DNA of 64,000 nucleotides from Acidimicrobiia bacterium (GCA_018057765.1 JAGPDB010000003.1:1-64000), one strand, 5' to 3'; counted from the first letter of the stretch, positions 17,178 to 27,384 are shown. The notes: generated by a model not told the origin, from the letters alone. Numbers and translations: made by a program.

Positions 17178-18119
17178 ATGACTTTTAAATCAACACTTTC
17201 AGATCTATATCATGAAGAAACCAACTTTCAATTTACAACGAAAATTTGGCGCTGGGGAGCAATTTCCGGGCTGTTAATTGCAATTTCAATCGGTTCATTA
17301 TTTGTTAATGGTCTAAATACAAGTATTGAATTTAAAGGTGGAACAAGTTTTGAATTAAAAATGTCGAATAAAAAAGTACCCTCTGTCGCCGATGTTAGAG
17401 ATTTATTGGCGACTGAAGGTTTAGCAGATTCGAAAGTACAGATTGTTAATAATGACACTGTAAAAATTGTTGCAAAGAAAATAGGAAAAGCTGAACAAAA
17501 TATTCTGTTTAAAAAACTTAGTGATTACTCTGGCACAAAAATTGAAGAAATTTCTTTTTCTGATGTTGGTCCATCATGGGGTAAACAGTTAACGTCTAAA
17601 GCAGTAAATGCTATGATCGCATTTTTTGCTCTTGTAGCCTTGTATATGATTATCAGATTTGAATGGTCGATGGCATTGGCATCTATTTCAGCTGTTATAC
17701 ATGACATAATAATTACCGTGGGGGTATATTCTGTTTTTAATATTATGGTCTCACCTGCAACAGTAGTCGCATTTTTAACTATTTTAGGTTTCTCGCTATA
17801 TGATACTGTTGTTGTATTCGATAAAGTAAGAGATAACCAGAAAATATGGCAGAAATTGAGGCAAACTACATACTCTGAAATGGTTAATACATCTTTAAAT
17901 CAGGTACTTATGCGGTCTATAAATACTTCGATTGTTGCTGTTTTACCAGTTATATCGTTAATTTTTGTTGGAACTTATCTTTTAGGAGCTGTTGCTTTAT
18001 TAGATTTCGCTTTGGCGTTAGCAATCGGTCTTGCTACAGGTGCATATAGTTCAATTTATGTCGCAACGCCTTTAATAGTTGTTATCAAGCGATGGAGTAA
18101 AAAAGTCGATAATATTTGA
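17178..18119 (+). CDS. secF: Protein translocase subunit SecF
   Basis: SecF (313 residues) partners SecD. It shows the first membrane helix near 25-46, the periplasmic motif FKGGTSFELK, and a C-terminal RND-like bundle with LGFSLYDTVVVFDKVRDN and NTSLNQVLMRSINTS. The stop overlaps the region of the rel start, so these genes may share a transcript. Confidence 0.96.
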   Translation: MTFKSTLSDLYHEETNFQFTTKIWRWGAISGLLIAISIGSLFVNGLNTSIEFKGGTSFELKMSNKKVPSVADVRDLLATEGLADSKVQIVNNDTVKIVAKKIGKAEQNILFKKLSDYSGTKIEEISFSDVGPSWGKQLTSKAVNAMIAFFALVALYMIIRFEWSMALASISAVIHDIIITVGVYSVFNIMVSPATVVAFLTILGFSLYDTVVVFDKVRDNQKIWQKLRQTTYSEMVNTSLNQVLMRSINTSIVAVLPVISLIFVGTYLLGAVALLDFALALAIGLATGAYSSIYVATPLIVVIKRWSKKVDNI

Positions 18120-18121
18120 GT

Positions 18122-20458
18122 ATGGCTCTACCTGACGTTCCTCGATCCAATAATGAACGCGATTCAAAAAGTATCTTCCCTTGGAGAAGATCGCACATTG
18201 ATATTGATGTCGCAGGTCTAGTCGAGATATATAAATTACATCATCCGAATAAGAGTTCAGAGATAATTGTAAAAGCATTTGAAGTCGCAAGAAAAGCACA
18301 TGAGAATCAAATTCGTAGAAGTGGCGAGCCTTACATTGCGCATCCTGTGATGGTTGCTCATATTGTTGCTGAATTAGGGTTAGACGATGTGACAATATGT
18401 GGTGCATTATTGCACGATAGCGTTGAAGATACAAACACAACATTAGATGACGTAAAAAATTTATTTGGTGAAGATATTGCAGGTATTGTTGATGGAGTAA
18501 CGAAACTTGATCGAATACATTTTCAAAGTAATGAACAAGCCCAAGCAGCATCAATGAGAAAAATGCTCGTGGCAATGGCAAAAGATATTCGTGTATTAAT
18601 AATTAAACTCGCGGACCGCCTTCATAATATGCGAACAATTGCAGCCATGCCGGGTGTTAAACAAAAACGTATAGCACAAGAGACAATGGATATTTATGCA
18701 CCGCTCGCACATCGACTAGGAATTTCCGATGTCAAAAGCGAGTTAGAAGAATTATGTTTTGCAGTATTGCAACCTAAGCGTTATGCCGCTATTGAATACA
18801 TGGTTGAAGAAAAAAGTGGCGAACGTCAAGAATTATTGGACGATGTAACTCAAGACCTTAAAGAACTTTTAGAGAATGTGAATATTAATGCACAAATCAG
18901 TGGTCGTCCAAAATACTTATGGTCAATATATGAGAAAATGGTAGTTCGCGGTAAAGATTTTAATGAAGTTCAAGATCTAGTTGGTGTGCGTGTCATAGTT
19001 GATAGTCTTAAGGATTGTTATGGTGCACTCGGTTCTATTCACTCCATATGGGCGCCAGTTCAGGGCCGGTTCAAAGACTATATTGCTATGCCAAAATTTA
19101 ATTTATATCAATCATTACACACTACAGTAATAGCAGGATCAGGGGTCCCTATCGAAGTACAAATACGAACTCAGGATATGCACATACGCGCAGAGATTGG
19201 GATAGCAGCCCATTGGGCATATAAAGATATTGGTCGTGGAGGGACAAACAAAGATAATAAATCCAAGAGGATAGCTACGTCTGATCCTATGAAGAAAAAT
19301 AGAAAACAAATTATTCCTCAAGATATATCTTCGCTTCCATGGTTAGATCGTATTGTTGACTGGCAAAACGATACAGCTGATCCAAATGATTTCATGGAAA
19401 TGCTTAGAGATGATCTAGAACAAGATGAAGTTTTTGTTTTTACGCCTAAAGGTAAAGTTATGTCTTTGCCACTTGATGCTACTGCCGTAGATTTCGCATA
19501 TGCTGTCCATACTGACGTAGGGCATAGATGTATTGGCGCTAAAATTAATGGTCGGCTTGTACCCTTAAATGCAAAGCTTTCATCTGGTGATACTGTAGAA
19601 GTTGTTACATCGAAAGCGGAAGATGCAGCACCGTCTCGTGATTGGGCAGATTTCGTACAATCCTCTAAAGCAAAAAATAAAATTCGTGCTTGGTTCTCAA
19701 GGGAACGTAGAGAAGATGCAACTGTTTCTGGTAAAGAAGATTTAATAAAAGAAATGCGTAGGTTAGGTTTACCTGTTCAAAAAGTTCAATCAACTAATGC
19801 TTTAGCAGAACTTGCAAAAGATATGAGTTATACATCTTTAGATGATCTTTATAGAGCAATTGGTGATCATAATTTGTCACCTAAAACAGTAGGTCTCAAA
19901 CTTAGCCAACATTTGAAGTTTGAGACAGGCGATGCCCAAATGTCTACAACTGCATTTAAACCTACAATACTTGCCCGTGAAAACAGAAGTAAAAATGTAG
20001 GTATTCATGTTGAGGGGCTAGACGATGTTATGGTTCGACTCTCTAGGTGTTGTACACCCGTGCCAGGTGATGAGATCATAGGTTTTATTACGAGAGGTAG
20101 AGGTGTTAGTGTTCATAGATCTGATTGTTCGAATGCTGTGGCTTTAAGCACTACACAAAATGAGCGATTGATCGATGTAGAATGGGACCTAGGTTCTGGG
20201 TCAAGCTTTATAGTCTCAGTTGAGATCGAAGCTTTTGATAGACCTAGACTTTTGCAAGATATCTCCTCTGCATTATCTGATTTTAAAGTTAATATTATGG
20301 GATGTAATACACTTACTACTTCTGATCGTATAGCTAAACTTAGGTTCGATTTCGAATTGGCTGATCCTTCTCATTTAGATTCAATCATAAGTGGATTAAG
20401 AAGAACCGAAGGTGTAATCGATGCATCTAGAATCGTACCAGGGTCTAACAAAGTTTAA
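18122..20458 (+). CDS. rel: Bifunctional (p)ppGpp synthetase/hydrolase (RelA/SpoT homologue)
   Basis: A 778-residue long RSH protein for the stringent response. The hydrolase HD domain is intact (His98-Asp99 in LLHDSVEDT), so it should both make and degrade (p)ppGpp, unlike the synthetase-only RelA of enterobacteria. The synthetase domain has YQSLHTTVI and VEIQVRT-like VQIRTQDMH. The TGS domain begins FVFTPKGKVMSLP, and the C-terminal zinc-finger/ACT region has RCCTPVPGD. A TTG at 18116 is an alternative start; the ATG at 18122 is preferred. It follows secF, as in mycobacteria (there with a gap of two genes). Confidence 0.96.
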   Translation: MALPDVPRSNNERDSKSIFPWRRSHIDIDVAGLVEIYKLHHPNKSSEIIVKAFEVARKAHENQIRRSGEPYIAHPVMVAHIVAELGLDDVTICGALLHDSVEDTNTTLDDVKNLFGEDIAGIVDGVTKLDRIHFQSNEQAQAASMRKMLVAMAKDIRVLIIKLADRLHNMRTIAAMPGVKQKRIAQETMDIYAPLAHRLGISDVKSELEELCFAVLQPKRYAAIEYMVEEKSGERQELLDDVTQDLKELLENVNINAQISGRPKYLWSIYEKMVVRGKDFNEVQDLVGVRVIVDSLKDCYGALGSIHSIWAPVQGRFKDYIAMPKFNLYQSLHTTVIAGSGVPIEVQIRTQDMHIRAEIGIAAHWAYKDIGRGGTNKDNKSKRIATSDPMKKNRKQIIPQDISSLPWLDRIVDWQNDTADPNDFMEMLRDDLEQDEVFVFTPKGKVMSLPLDATAVDFAYAVHTDVGHRCIGAKINGRLVPLNAKLSSGDTVEVVTSKAEDAAPSRDWADFVQSSKAKNKIRAWFSRERREDATVSGKEDLIKEMRRLGLPVQKVQSTNALAELAKDMSYTSLDDLYRAIGDHNLSPKTVGLKLSQHLKFETGDAQMSTTAFKPTILARENRSKNVGIHVEGLDDVMVRLSRCCTPVPGDEIIGFITRGRGVSVHRSDCSNAVALSTTQNERLIDVEWDLGSGSSFIVSVEIEAFDRPRLLQDISSALSDFKVNIMGCNTLTTSDRIAKLRFDFELADPSHLDSIISGLRRTEGVIDASRIVPGSNKV

Positions 20459-20635
20459 TATTCAGAGCGTAGGTTCATTTTAGATTCTTTACTGTTTGGT
20501 TCATATTTTTCTGTGAGGAATGGCCAGGCCACAACAAGCAATGACACCTAAGACCATTGTGGTCACTTTAGCGACGCAAGAACGTGAGTGAAGCATAGGA
20601 AAATATTTACAATCATCACGTACTAGAATGCTGTA
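20459..20635 (+). other. 177-bp intergenic region with RNA-like helices
   Basis: This gap holds no gene I can support but has unusually GC-rich, self-complementary sequence for this genome. GGCCACAA (20527-20534) can pair with TTGTGGTC (20557-20564) with one G-U pair. A competing hairpin GACCA-TTG-TGGTC uses 20552-20564. If hisS is leaderless, the region is not its leader, so it could be a rel 3' end, a small RNA or a terminator-like element without a U-run. Confidence 0.3.
20624..20629 (+). promoter_or_regulatory. Candidate leaderless -10 box for hisS
   Basis: TAGAAT ends 6 nt before the hisS ATG, with no ribosome-binding site between. It is the same hexamer as before ruvC. Confidence 0.5.
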
Positions 20636-21898
20636 ATGGCAACAAGCGACATATATAGGGCACCAATTGGTACAAAAGATATTTTTGGTTTTGAGGCACG
20701 TAAGTGGCAGACTCTGATTAATATTTTTGCCAAGCAGGCACATTTATATAACTATGACCTAGCAATGACACCAGTATTTGAACACATTGAAGTATTTAAT
20801 CGTGTGGGTGAAGATACTGATGTTGTTTCAAAGGAAATGTATGACTTTTATGATAAAGGCGATCGTCATATTGCATTGCGTCCTGAAAGCACTGCGGGCA
20901 TAGCCAGAGTAGTTGCACAGCATAGGCCGATTTCACCTTTCAAAGCTTGGTATATGAATCAGCATTTTCGATATGAACGTCCTCAAAAAGGTAGGTTGAG
21001 AGAGCATCACCAATTTGGTATTGAAGCTATTGGTATTGATGATCCAATGATAGATGTTGAGATTATTGCTTTTGCTCATAATTTCTTTAAGTCATTGGGT
21101 GTGACTCAATATATAATAGGAATTAATTCAATGGGGGATAGTGAAGCGCGCGCAAAACACATGATTGCCTTGAGAGAGTATTTTATAAAGTATGTTGATT
21201 TACTTGGCGAAGATTTTGCGTTACGTGTTGAAAAGAATCCATTGCGTATTCTTGATACTAAAGATCCTGCATGGATTGAGATAGCAAAAAATGCACCCCA
21301 GATTTTAGATTTTTTATCTGAGCAAAGTATCACAGATTTTGAGGTAATAAAAGAGTCCTTAACAAATTTAGGCATACCGTTTGAAGTAATCCCGACTCTT
21401 GTTCGTGGTTTTGATTATTATACAAATACAACTTTTGAATTTATATCAAGTTCTATAGATGCAGCACAAGCAACAATATGTGCTGGTGGTCGTTATAACA
21501 AATTAGTAAAAGAAATGGGTGGTGAAGAAACACCCGGTATTGGTTTTGGGTTGGGAATCGAAAGATTGTTGATGGTCATAGAAGCGGAAAAACTTGAAAT
21601 TCGAACACGAATATTAGACGTTTTTATTGTTGATTTAATAAATTCCTTTGAGTCTAAAAATTATTTTCAAAATATTAATTCTGATTTACGCAACAGCGGT
21701 ATTAGCGTGGATAATTGTTTCGGCATTAAATCAATGAAAGCTTCGATGAAACAAGCTGATCGAAGTGGTGCGAGGTTCGTAATTATTTGTGGCGAGAATG
21801 AATGGGATAAGAAAGTTATTACACTAAGAAATATGTCATCAGGCGAACAATGCGAAATGACTACAGATATGATCATCGATTATTTAAAAAAACATTAA
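20636..21898 (+). CDS. hisS: Histidyl-tRNA synthetase
   Basis: A class II synthetase of 420 residues. Motif 2 is MNQHFRYERPQKGRLREHHQ. The histidine-specific motifs are LVRGFDYYTNTTFEF and GGRYNKLV, and motif 3 is GIGFGLGIERLLM. The C-terminal anticodon-binding domain starts near residue 325. The N-terminus IGTKDIFG differs slightly from the usual RGTxD. The gene sits 177 bp after rel, as expected for actinobacteria. Confidence 0.96.
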   Translation: MATSDIYRAPIGTKDIFGFEARKWQTLINIFAKQAHLYNYDLAMTPVFEHIEVFNRVGEDTDVVSKEMYDFYDKGDRHIALRPESTAGIARVVAQHRPISPFKAWYMNQHFRYERPQKGRLREHHQFGIEAIGIDDPMIDVEIIAFAHNFFKSLGVTQYIIGINSMGDSEARAKHMIALREYFIKYVDLLGEDFALRVEKNPLRILDTKDPAWIEIAKNAPQILDFLSEQSITDFEVIKESLTNLGIPFEVIPTLVRGFDYYTNTTFEFISSSIDAAQATICAGGRYNKLVKEMGGEETPGIGFGLGIERLLMVIEAEKLEIRTRILDVFIVDLINSFESKNYFQNINSDLRNSGISVDNCFGIKSMKASMKQADRSGARFVIICGENEWDKKVITLRNMSSGEQCEMTTDMIIDYLKKH

Positions 21899-21942
21899 TA
21901 AATAAACTATTTATGTAATTTTTACTGGATTTCTAGGTTCTT

Positions 21943-22977
21943 GTGGCCGACAATAACTACGTGAAGTTATTTGATTTTATCCGCCACTATTTTAAGAATA
22001 CGAAAAAGCAAAATAAGCATGTAACAAATGAAGAAGGTTCGTTCTTAGTTGAAGTTTTAGTTGCAGCATCTATTCTTTTGATACTTGCTGCTTCAGCAGT
22101 ATCACATCTGTCAACACTTACTAATATAAAGATACAAACAGAAACCAGAGATCGTGCTCTAACTTTAATGACCTCTCTACATGAAAATATGCAATCTGCG
22201 GGATGCGGGTTTGATGTAGGGGTTACAAAAATTGTAGTAAAAGATGTTGTAAGTTTAGCAACAACAACACCATGGTCAAGAGTACTAACATGTGCTTTTT
22301 CTACAATAGCCGCTACTAGAAATTCTCCCTATGCAGGTATAATGATTGATGAAGATGGAAATGCGGTATTAGATAATATCTATAATGATAATCTATATTT
22401 TATTAGCGCTTTTTGTTATGATAGAGCACCTGATGGTAAATGTGAATTAGGTGATCAGGAGTTTATACGACCAGTTATTTTGAATGATTCTGGTGTTGAA
22501 GTTAAATATGAAGTAAAAGTGAATTATTGGTTTGAGAAAACTGGAACAACAAATTCTTCTACAGCGTGTACAGGTGGTACTAATACCATTGATAAGGTTC
22601 AACAGCCAGATGTTATAGCAAGAAAAGTTACACTAAGTTGGAAAAATATTAGTTTAGCAAGTGGCAAAGAAACTATAAGTGTAACCAAACGACAGAATAT
22701 ACCTCAAGATTCAATTGCCTTTTCTTCATCGACTAGGGTAGGTGGTTATTTTAATTCTGGTTCTACAGTTGTAATGTATCCAGATATTATTGATGGAAGT
22801 ATACAAGTTAGTAGTCTGCAAGTAACTCGCAATACTCTAAGCAATGGTGGAAGTAATTGTATTTGGTTTCCCTTTCTTGTTAAAAATGCACCCACTCCAA
22901 CTTTGTTTCAAGATGGTGCTACTCCAAAGTCTTCAGCAACTTTGACTGTTGCACCCTTAGGAAATGGTGCAATTTGA
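21943..22977 (+). CDS. Type IV pilin-like/pseudopilin protein 1
   Basis: A 344-residue protein with a class III signal peptide. A basic leader ends at Gly32, then SFLVE gives the expected Glu at +5, followed by a hydrophobic helix of about 20 residues. Prepilin peptidase should cut after Gly32. The large C-terminal domain has several Cys (such as SACTGG and NCIWFP) that may form disulphides outside the cell. The start is a GTG; no better upstream start is seen. It overlaps the next pseudopilin gene by 4 nt. Which pilin class it belongs to cannot be told. Confidence 0.8.
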   Translation: MADNNYVKLFDFIRHYFKNTKKQNKHVTNEEGSFLVEVLVAASILLILAASAVSHLSTLTNIKIQTETRDRALTLMTSLHENMQSAGCGFDVGVTKIVVKDVVSLATTTPWSRVLTCAFSTIAATRNSPYAGIMIDEDGNAVLDNIYNDNLYFISAFCYDRAPDGKCELGDQEFIRPVILNDSGVEVKYEVKVNYWFEKTGTTNSSTACTGGTNTIDKVQQPDVIARKVTLSWKNISLASGKETISVTKRQNIPQDSIAFSSSTRVGGYFNSGSTVVMYPDIIDGSIQVSSLQVTRNTLSNGGSNCIWFPFLVKNAPTPTLFQDGATPKSSATLTVAPLGNGAI

Positions 22978-23810
22978 TGACTTCATTCATACTTAAATTT
23001 AACGAAAACAAAAGAGAACAGAATGGCTTTTCTTTAATTGAATTAATGATAGCAACCTTAATATCTGTAATTGTATTTGGATTTGCCGTAACATTTATTG
23101 TTTCATTTTCCTCTGCTTCATACCAAGCTTCAGCAAAGAAAGATGTTACGACTCAAGGACGGGTTGCTATGTCTCGTGTCTTAAAAGATGTTTCTGGTGC
23201 ATCCAATATTCCAACTTGTAATCAATATAAGACACAACAAGCAACTTTAGCCGCTTCAACCGATACTAATTATTTCAAAAATAATCCTGAAAAATGTGAT
23301 GAAATCATTAATGGTTCTCAGGTGATATCTGTAGCTGGTGGTTCAACAGTATGTTGGTATATAAGTGATGTTGCACAAAACACTTCTATTATTTATCCAT
23401 CGAAATTTGCATGTTTATTTGCAGGAAATAGTACAACATCAACCTGTATAAAAAGTAACCAGAATGATCCAGATACCTTATATTATAACGAATGTAATAC
23501 TGGCTCAAGTACACCAATTGCTAACTCGTCGAGTATCGTGGTGAATTTGGGACCACATAAAGAACTAACTTCAAGTCCAGGTAGAATGCCGGTACGCGAA
23601 CCACTCTTTTCATATTTCAACTATGATAATTCTCCTTTTGATTCAGTTAATTATAATAAAATTTTAAAGATTACAATGCAAGTGAAGTTATCTTACGAGA
23701 ATGGCAAAAATATTGGTGGTAATAAAGATTATTCAACTTATGATTTCTCGCAAACCATACAACTCTCTGGAATGAAGGCCTATTTAGAAACGGGTGCTTA
23801 TGGAAATTAA
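22974..23810 (+). CDS. Type IV pilin-like/pseudopilin protein 2
   Basis: A 278-residue protein with prepilin motif NG/FSLIE (cleavage after Gly18, Glu at +5) and a hydrophobic N-terminal helix. It resembles PilW/GspJ-type minor pilins by its N-terminus and its place between a PilV-like and a PilX-like gene. The exported domain contains paired Cys residues. The ATGA overlap with the previous gene and overlap with the next indicate one operon. Confidence 0.82.
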   Translation: MMTSFILKFNENKREQNGFSLIELMIATLISVIVFGFAVTFIVSFSSASYQASAKKDVTTQGRVAMSRVLKDVSGASNIPTCNQYKTQQATLAASTDTNYFKNNPEKCDEIINGSQVISVAGGSTVCWYISDVAQNTSIIYPSKFACLFAGNSTTSTCIKSNQNDPDTLYYNECNTGSSTPIANSSSIVVNLGPHKELTSSPGRMPVREPLFSYFNYDNSPFDSVNYNKILKITMQVKLSYENGKNIGGNKDYSTYDFSQTIQLSGMKAYLETGAYGN

Positions 23811-25467
23811 AAATTTATTCCGACGAAATTTTAACAAAACAAAAAACAATGAATCTGGTTATGCGTTAGTTGCTGTATTAGGCATTGTAATTCTTACTAT
23901 TGGTATATTATCTTCAATGACTTTGATGACACTTTCTGATGTACAGAGTAGTTCTAAGAACCGTGCTGTTTTGGAAGCAAGACTTAAAGGTGAATCTGGA
24001 CTAGACACTATTTATTCCGCAGTAAATGCCAGTAAGTCATTAAACATTACTGAGGCATTAGGTTCTATTAAAATTGGATCTACAGAAGTAGTACCTACCT
24101 CATGTACACCAACAGTAACTACATCAGGAAAAGTATTAACTAAAACTTATTGTTGGGGACCACAGATCTCTATTGCCCCAACTGGTGATTTATCTATATC
24201 TTGTCCCGATGCAACAAAAGAATGTATACGATTGCGTTTAAAAAGTTTGGTAACGTCCGCTACTGATTATGACCTGGGTATAACTGGAAATTCAGGTGAT
24301 AAATTTTCTAGTGATTTGACAAATGAAGAATATATTATAGATATAGCTGTAAGAACTAAGTGTAAATCAAATTTGCTAGTGAAGGATTGCACTTATTCAC
24401 GAATGCAGCAAAATATTAGTAAACGTAAATATGTTGAATATGCTTCTATAAGTCAAACTGAGACAGTTGCTGACTCTGTAATATTAAATTCAGGCGTACC
24501 TTTGCCCGCTACAGATTCTTCATTCTCGCGTATTGGTACATATTCAGGACAAGACGTATTCAATGGTAACATTCACTCGAACTCAAGCGTAATACTTGCA
24601 TGTAATGGTTTTCGACTATTCAGTGATAAATATATTACGTCAACTGGCATAGCTGGAAATTCAGCTAAAGGAAATCCATCAATTTCAGGTTGTAATAATG
24701 GGCCAACTTCTGGTAACGCAAAGGAATCAACACGACTAGCTGTAGTTTTACCAGACAGAGTTGGAGATCAAAGCGCTGGAAACTTACAACAAATTGCAAA
24801 AAATGAAAATTCTACAAAATATAATTATCGATATAACACAAATTTAACATTTAGAGATAATGGAACTTTTGACGCACTAGTCGGTGGTACAACTAAGAAT
24901 GTGCCTATGCCATCTAATGGTGTTATTTTTTTAGAGCAGGGTGGAAGTATTTCAGGAACAGTGAAAGGAAAAGTAACTATTGCATCAGCACCTGGACCTA
25001 ATGCTGATATATTGATAAGTAATAATCTCGTATATCTTGATCCTACAAAAGATTTATTAGGTGTATATTCTGGAAAAGATATAATTATTGCCTGTATACC
25101 TAGTGGAAGTGCATGTCGAGATATAACTGTTAATGGTTACTTGAAAGCAAATACTGATTATACTTCTGTACCCTCATATCTAGGAACAATATATACGCAA
25201 CAATGGGCAACTTCTGCTCCTGGTGGGAGATTTACTTTATTTGGAGCTATGGAATCCTATAATAGAGGAACTTTTGGCTCAATAGAGTCAGTTTCTAACG
25301 GTAATGTAACTAATGGTTTTATAAAATATGTTGTTTTCGATAATAGATTACTATATGAACAGCCACCATCGATGTTACGAGATGGTACTGTACCTTTTAT
25401 AAGATCTAGTATTAAGGATATCCCCTGTGATAATGCTTGTACTCGCTTTGAACAAACAAACCCATAA
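23800..25467 (+). CDS. PilX/GspK-like large minor pseudopilin
   Basis: A 555-residue protein whose N-terminus ESGYALVAVLGIV has the prepilin Gly (Gly20) but no Glu at +5. This is typical of tip-type PilX/GspK minor pilins. The rest is Gly/Ser/Asn-rich and predicted beta-rich. Near the C-terminus VFDNRLLYEQPP resembles the YDPRL-PP signature seen in many PilX-like proteins. A GTG at 23794 is an alternative start. With the two preceding genes it could form a minor-pilin tip complex that primes pilus assembly. The assembly ATPase and platform protein are not in this window. Confidence 0.78.
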   Translation: MEIKNLFRRNFNKTKNNESGYALVAVLGIVILTIGILSSMTLMTLSDVQSSSKNRAVLEARLKGESGLDTIYSAVNASKSLNITEALGSIKIGSTEVVPTSCTPTVTTSGKVLTKTYCWGPQISIAPTGDLSISCPDATKECIRLRLKSLVTSATDYDLGITGNSGDKFSSDLTNEEYIIDIAVRTKCKSNLLVKDCTYSRMQQNISKRKYVEYASISQTETVADSVILNSGVPLPATDSSFSRIGTYSGQDVFNGNIHSNSSVILACNGFRLFSDKYITSTGIAGNSAKGNPSISGCNNGPTSGNAKESTRLAVVLPDRVGDQSAGNLQQIAKNENSTKYNYRYNTNLTFRDNGTFDALVGGTTKNVPMPSNGVIFLEQGGSISGTVKGKVTIASAPGPNADILISNNLVYLDPTKDLLGVYSGKDIIIACIPSGSACRDITVNGYLKANTDYTSVPSYLGTIYTQQWATSAPGGRFTLFGAMESYNRGTFGSIESVSNGNVTNGFIKYVVFDNRLLYEQPPSMLRDGTVPFIRSSIKDIPCDNACTRFEQTNP

Positions 25468-25578
25468 TTCATTAATATATTTAGAATACTTCTAAAATTA
25501 TAATAAAATTCAACTAGAATTTGCTCATATTTATAAGTCCATTTCGACTGTATCGATACTATATGAGGAAATCAATAA

Positions 25579-27384
25579 ATGTTAAGAACGCACTATAACA
25601 ATGAAACAGCCAAAGTTAGTGTTGGCGAAAAAGTGGAAGTTTGTGGATGGGTAGATGCTCGCCGTGATCATGGCGGAATTATATTCTTTGATTTGAGAGA
25701 TCGTAGCGGTATCGTCCAAATAGTAGGAGACCCAAGTATAGAAGGTATTGAATCATTAAAAGATTTACGTCTTGAATACTGCGTAAGAGTAATAGGGAAA
25801 ATTGCTACGCGTCCAGATGGTACAAAGAATGATGAATTGGAAACCGGTTCTATAGAAATACATATAGAGGAACTAGAAATTTTAAATGCTAGTGATTCAC
25901 TTCCTTTTCCATTAGATAATGCAGAAAATGTAGACGAGAATTTGCGATATCAATACCGATATTTAGATTTACGTAGACCAAGGCTACAACGCAATCTACA
26001 AATTAGAGCAAAAGTGAATAAGGCAATTCGTGATTCATTTAGTGAGCAAGGCTTTACTGAAGTAGAAACACCTCTATTAATTGCGTCAACTCCAGAAGGA
26101 GCAAGAGATTTTGTTGTACCATCGCGCTTAAGCCCAGGAACCTTTTATGCGCTTCCTCAATCACCTCAATTGTTTAAGCAATTACTAATGGTTGGTGGTG
26201 TAGATAAATATTTCCAAATTGCGAAATGTTTACGAGACGAAGATTTACGTGCAGATCGCCAATTTGAATTTTCTCAACTAGATATGGAAATGAGTTTTGC
26301 AAATCAAGAAGACGTATTAGCTTGTGTCACGACAAGTTTAAATGCAATTGTGCAAAGTGTAGCCCCAGATGTTGAAACCAGCTTTGATACTATGACATGG
26401 CATAAGGCAATGGATGAATATGGTATTGATAAACCAGATCTGCGTTTCGGAACAAAGCTAATTGACTGTACGCAAGTATTTGTATCTACAGAGTTCAATG
26501 CTTTTAAAGCACCAACGATAAAAGCACTTTGCCTTGATGGTCAAGGGTCTATCTCTAGGTCGAATTTAGATTCACTTACAGAAAAAGCAAAAAAACTTGG
26601 TGCCAAAGGCTTAGTTTGGATGCGAGTTACTTCTGACGGTCTAGATTCACCAATCTCTAAATTTCTTTCACCAAAAGAAATATCAGAATTAATAAAAACA
26701 ACTAATGCAAATGAAGGCGACTTATTATTGATCGTAGCTGATCAATGGCAACAAGCATGTGAAGTATTGGGAACCTTGCGCAACGATTTGTTGCGACCAA
26801 ATGTTTCTGACCCTCCTTTAAAGTTTTTATGGATTACTGACTTTCCACTATTTGAGGGTTTATCAAAAGATGGAAAACCAATACCAGCACATCATCCTTT
26901 CACGATGCCCCACGTTGATGATTGGGAGAAACTATCTAAATTGGAAAAACAAATTGCAGCGGGTGAGGAACTCGATGAGATATTTGTGCGATCTATTAGG
27001 TCACAGAGTTATGATGCTGTATTAAATGGTTGGGAATTAGGCTCAGGTAGTGTTCGTATTCATAGGCGAGATATTCAATCCCAAATATTTGCAATTTTAG
27101 GGATGGACGAAGAGCGACAAATGAACCGTTTTGGTTTTTTACTCGATGCATTCAAATTCGGTGCTCCTCCACATGCTGGTTTTGCTTATGGGATTGATCG
27201 AGTTGCAGCTATTTTAGCTGGTGAAGAGAATATACGTGAAGTGAGTGCTTACCCTAAGACTCAAACTGGACATGATCCTTTAAGCAAAGCACCTAGTGAA
27301 ATTGATGAAGAACAGCTCAAAGAACTAGGGTTAAGCATACGCGAAGAAGTTTTAAAAGCAAGACGAGCCGGGAAACAGGGATAG
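25579..27384 (+). CDS. aspS: Aspartyl-tRNA synthetase
   Basis: A bacterial-type class II AspRS of 601 residues. It has an N-terminal OB anticodon-binding domain (VCGWVDARRDHGGIIFFDLR) and the class II core with FREEDLRADRQ-like CLRDEDLRADRQFEFSQLD. A bacterial GAD insertion domain lies around 290-410, and motif 3 is FGAPPHAGFAYGIDRV. A GAGGA ribosome-binding site lies upstream. Whether it also charges tRNA-Asn, as in organisms relying on GatCAB, cannot be judged here. Confidence 0.97.
   Translation: MLRTHYNNETAKVSVGEKVEVCGWVDARRDHGGIIFFDLRDRSGIVQIVGDPSIEGIESLKDLRLEYCVRVIGKIATRPDGTKNDELETGSIEIHIEELEILNASDSLPFPLDNAENVDENLRYQYRYLDLRRPRLQRNLQIRAKVNKAIRDSFSEQGFTEVETPLLIASTPEGARDFVVPSRLSPGTFYALPQSPQLFKQLLMVGGVDKYFQIAKCLRDEDLRADRQFEFSQLDMEMSFANQEDVLACVTTSLNAIVQSVAPDVETSFDTMTWHKAMDEYGIDKPDLRFGTKLIDCTQVFVSTEFNAFKAPTIKALCLDGQGSISRSNLDSLTEKAKKLGAKGLVWMRVTSDGLDSPISKFLSPKEISELIKTTNANEGDLLLIVADQWQQACEVLGTLRNDLLRPNVSDPPLKFLWITDFPLFEGLSKDGKPIPAHHPFTMPHVDDWEKLSKLEKQIAAGEELDEIFVRSIRSQSYDAVLNGWELGSGSVRIHRRDIQSQIFAILGMDEERQMNRFGFLLDAFKFGAPPHAGFAYGIDRVAAILAGEENIREVSAYPKTQTGHDPLSKAPSEIDEEQLKELGLSIREEVLKARRAGKQG

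Noticed and set aside
21902-21914. Terminator after hisS (ATAAA/TTTAT near a T-run)
   Set aside because: A 5-bp all A-T stem is too weak to support.
25468-25578. Terminator at TTTAGAA/TTCTAAA after the pseudopilin genes
   Set aside because: The 7-bp stem is nearly all A-T and lacks a clean U-run, so it is not distinguishable from background in AT-rich DNA.
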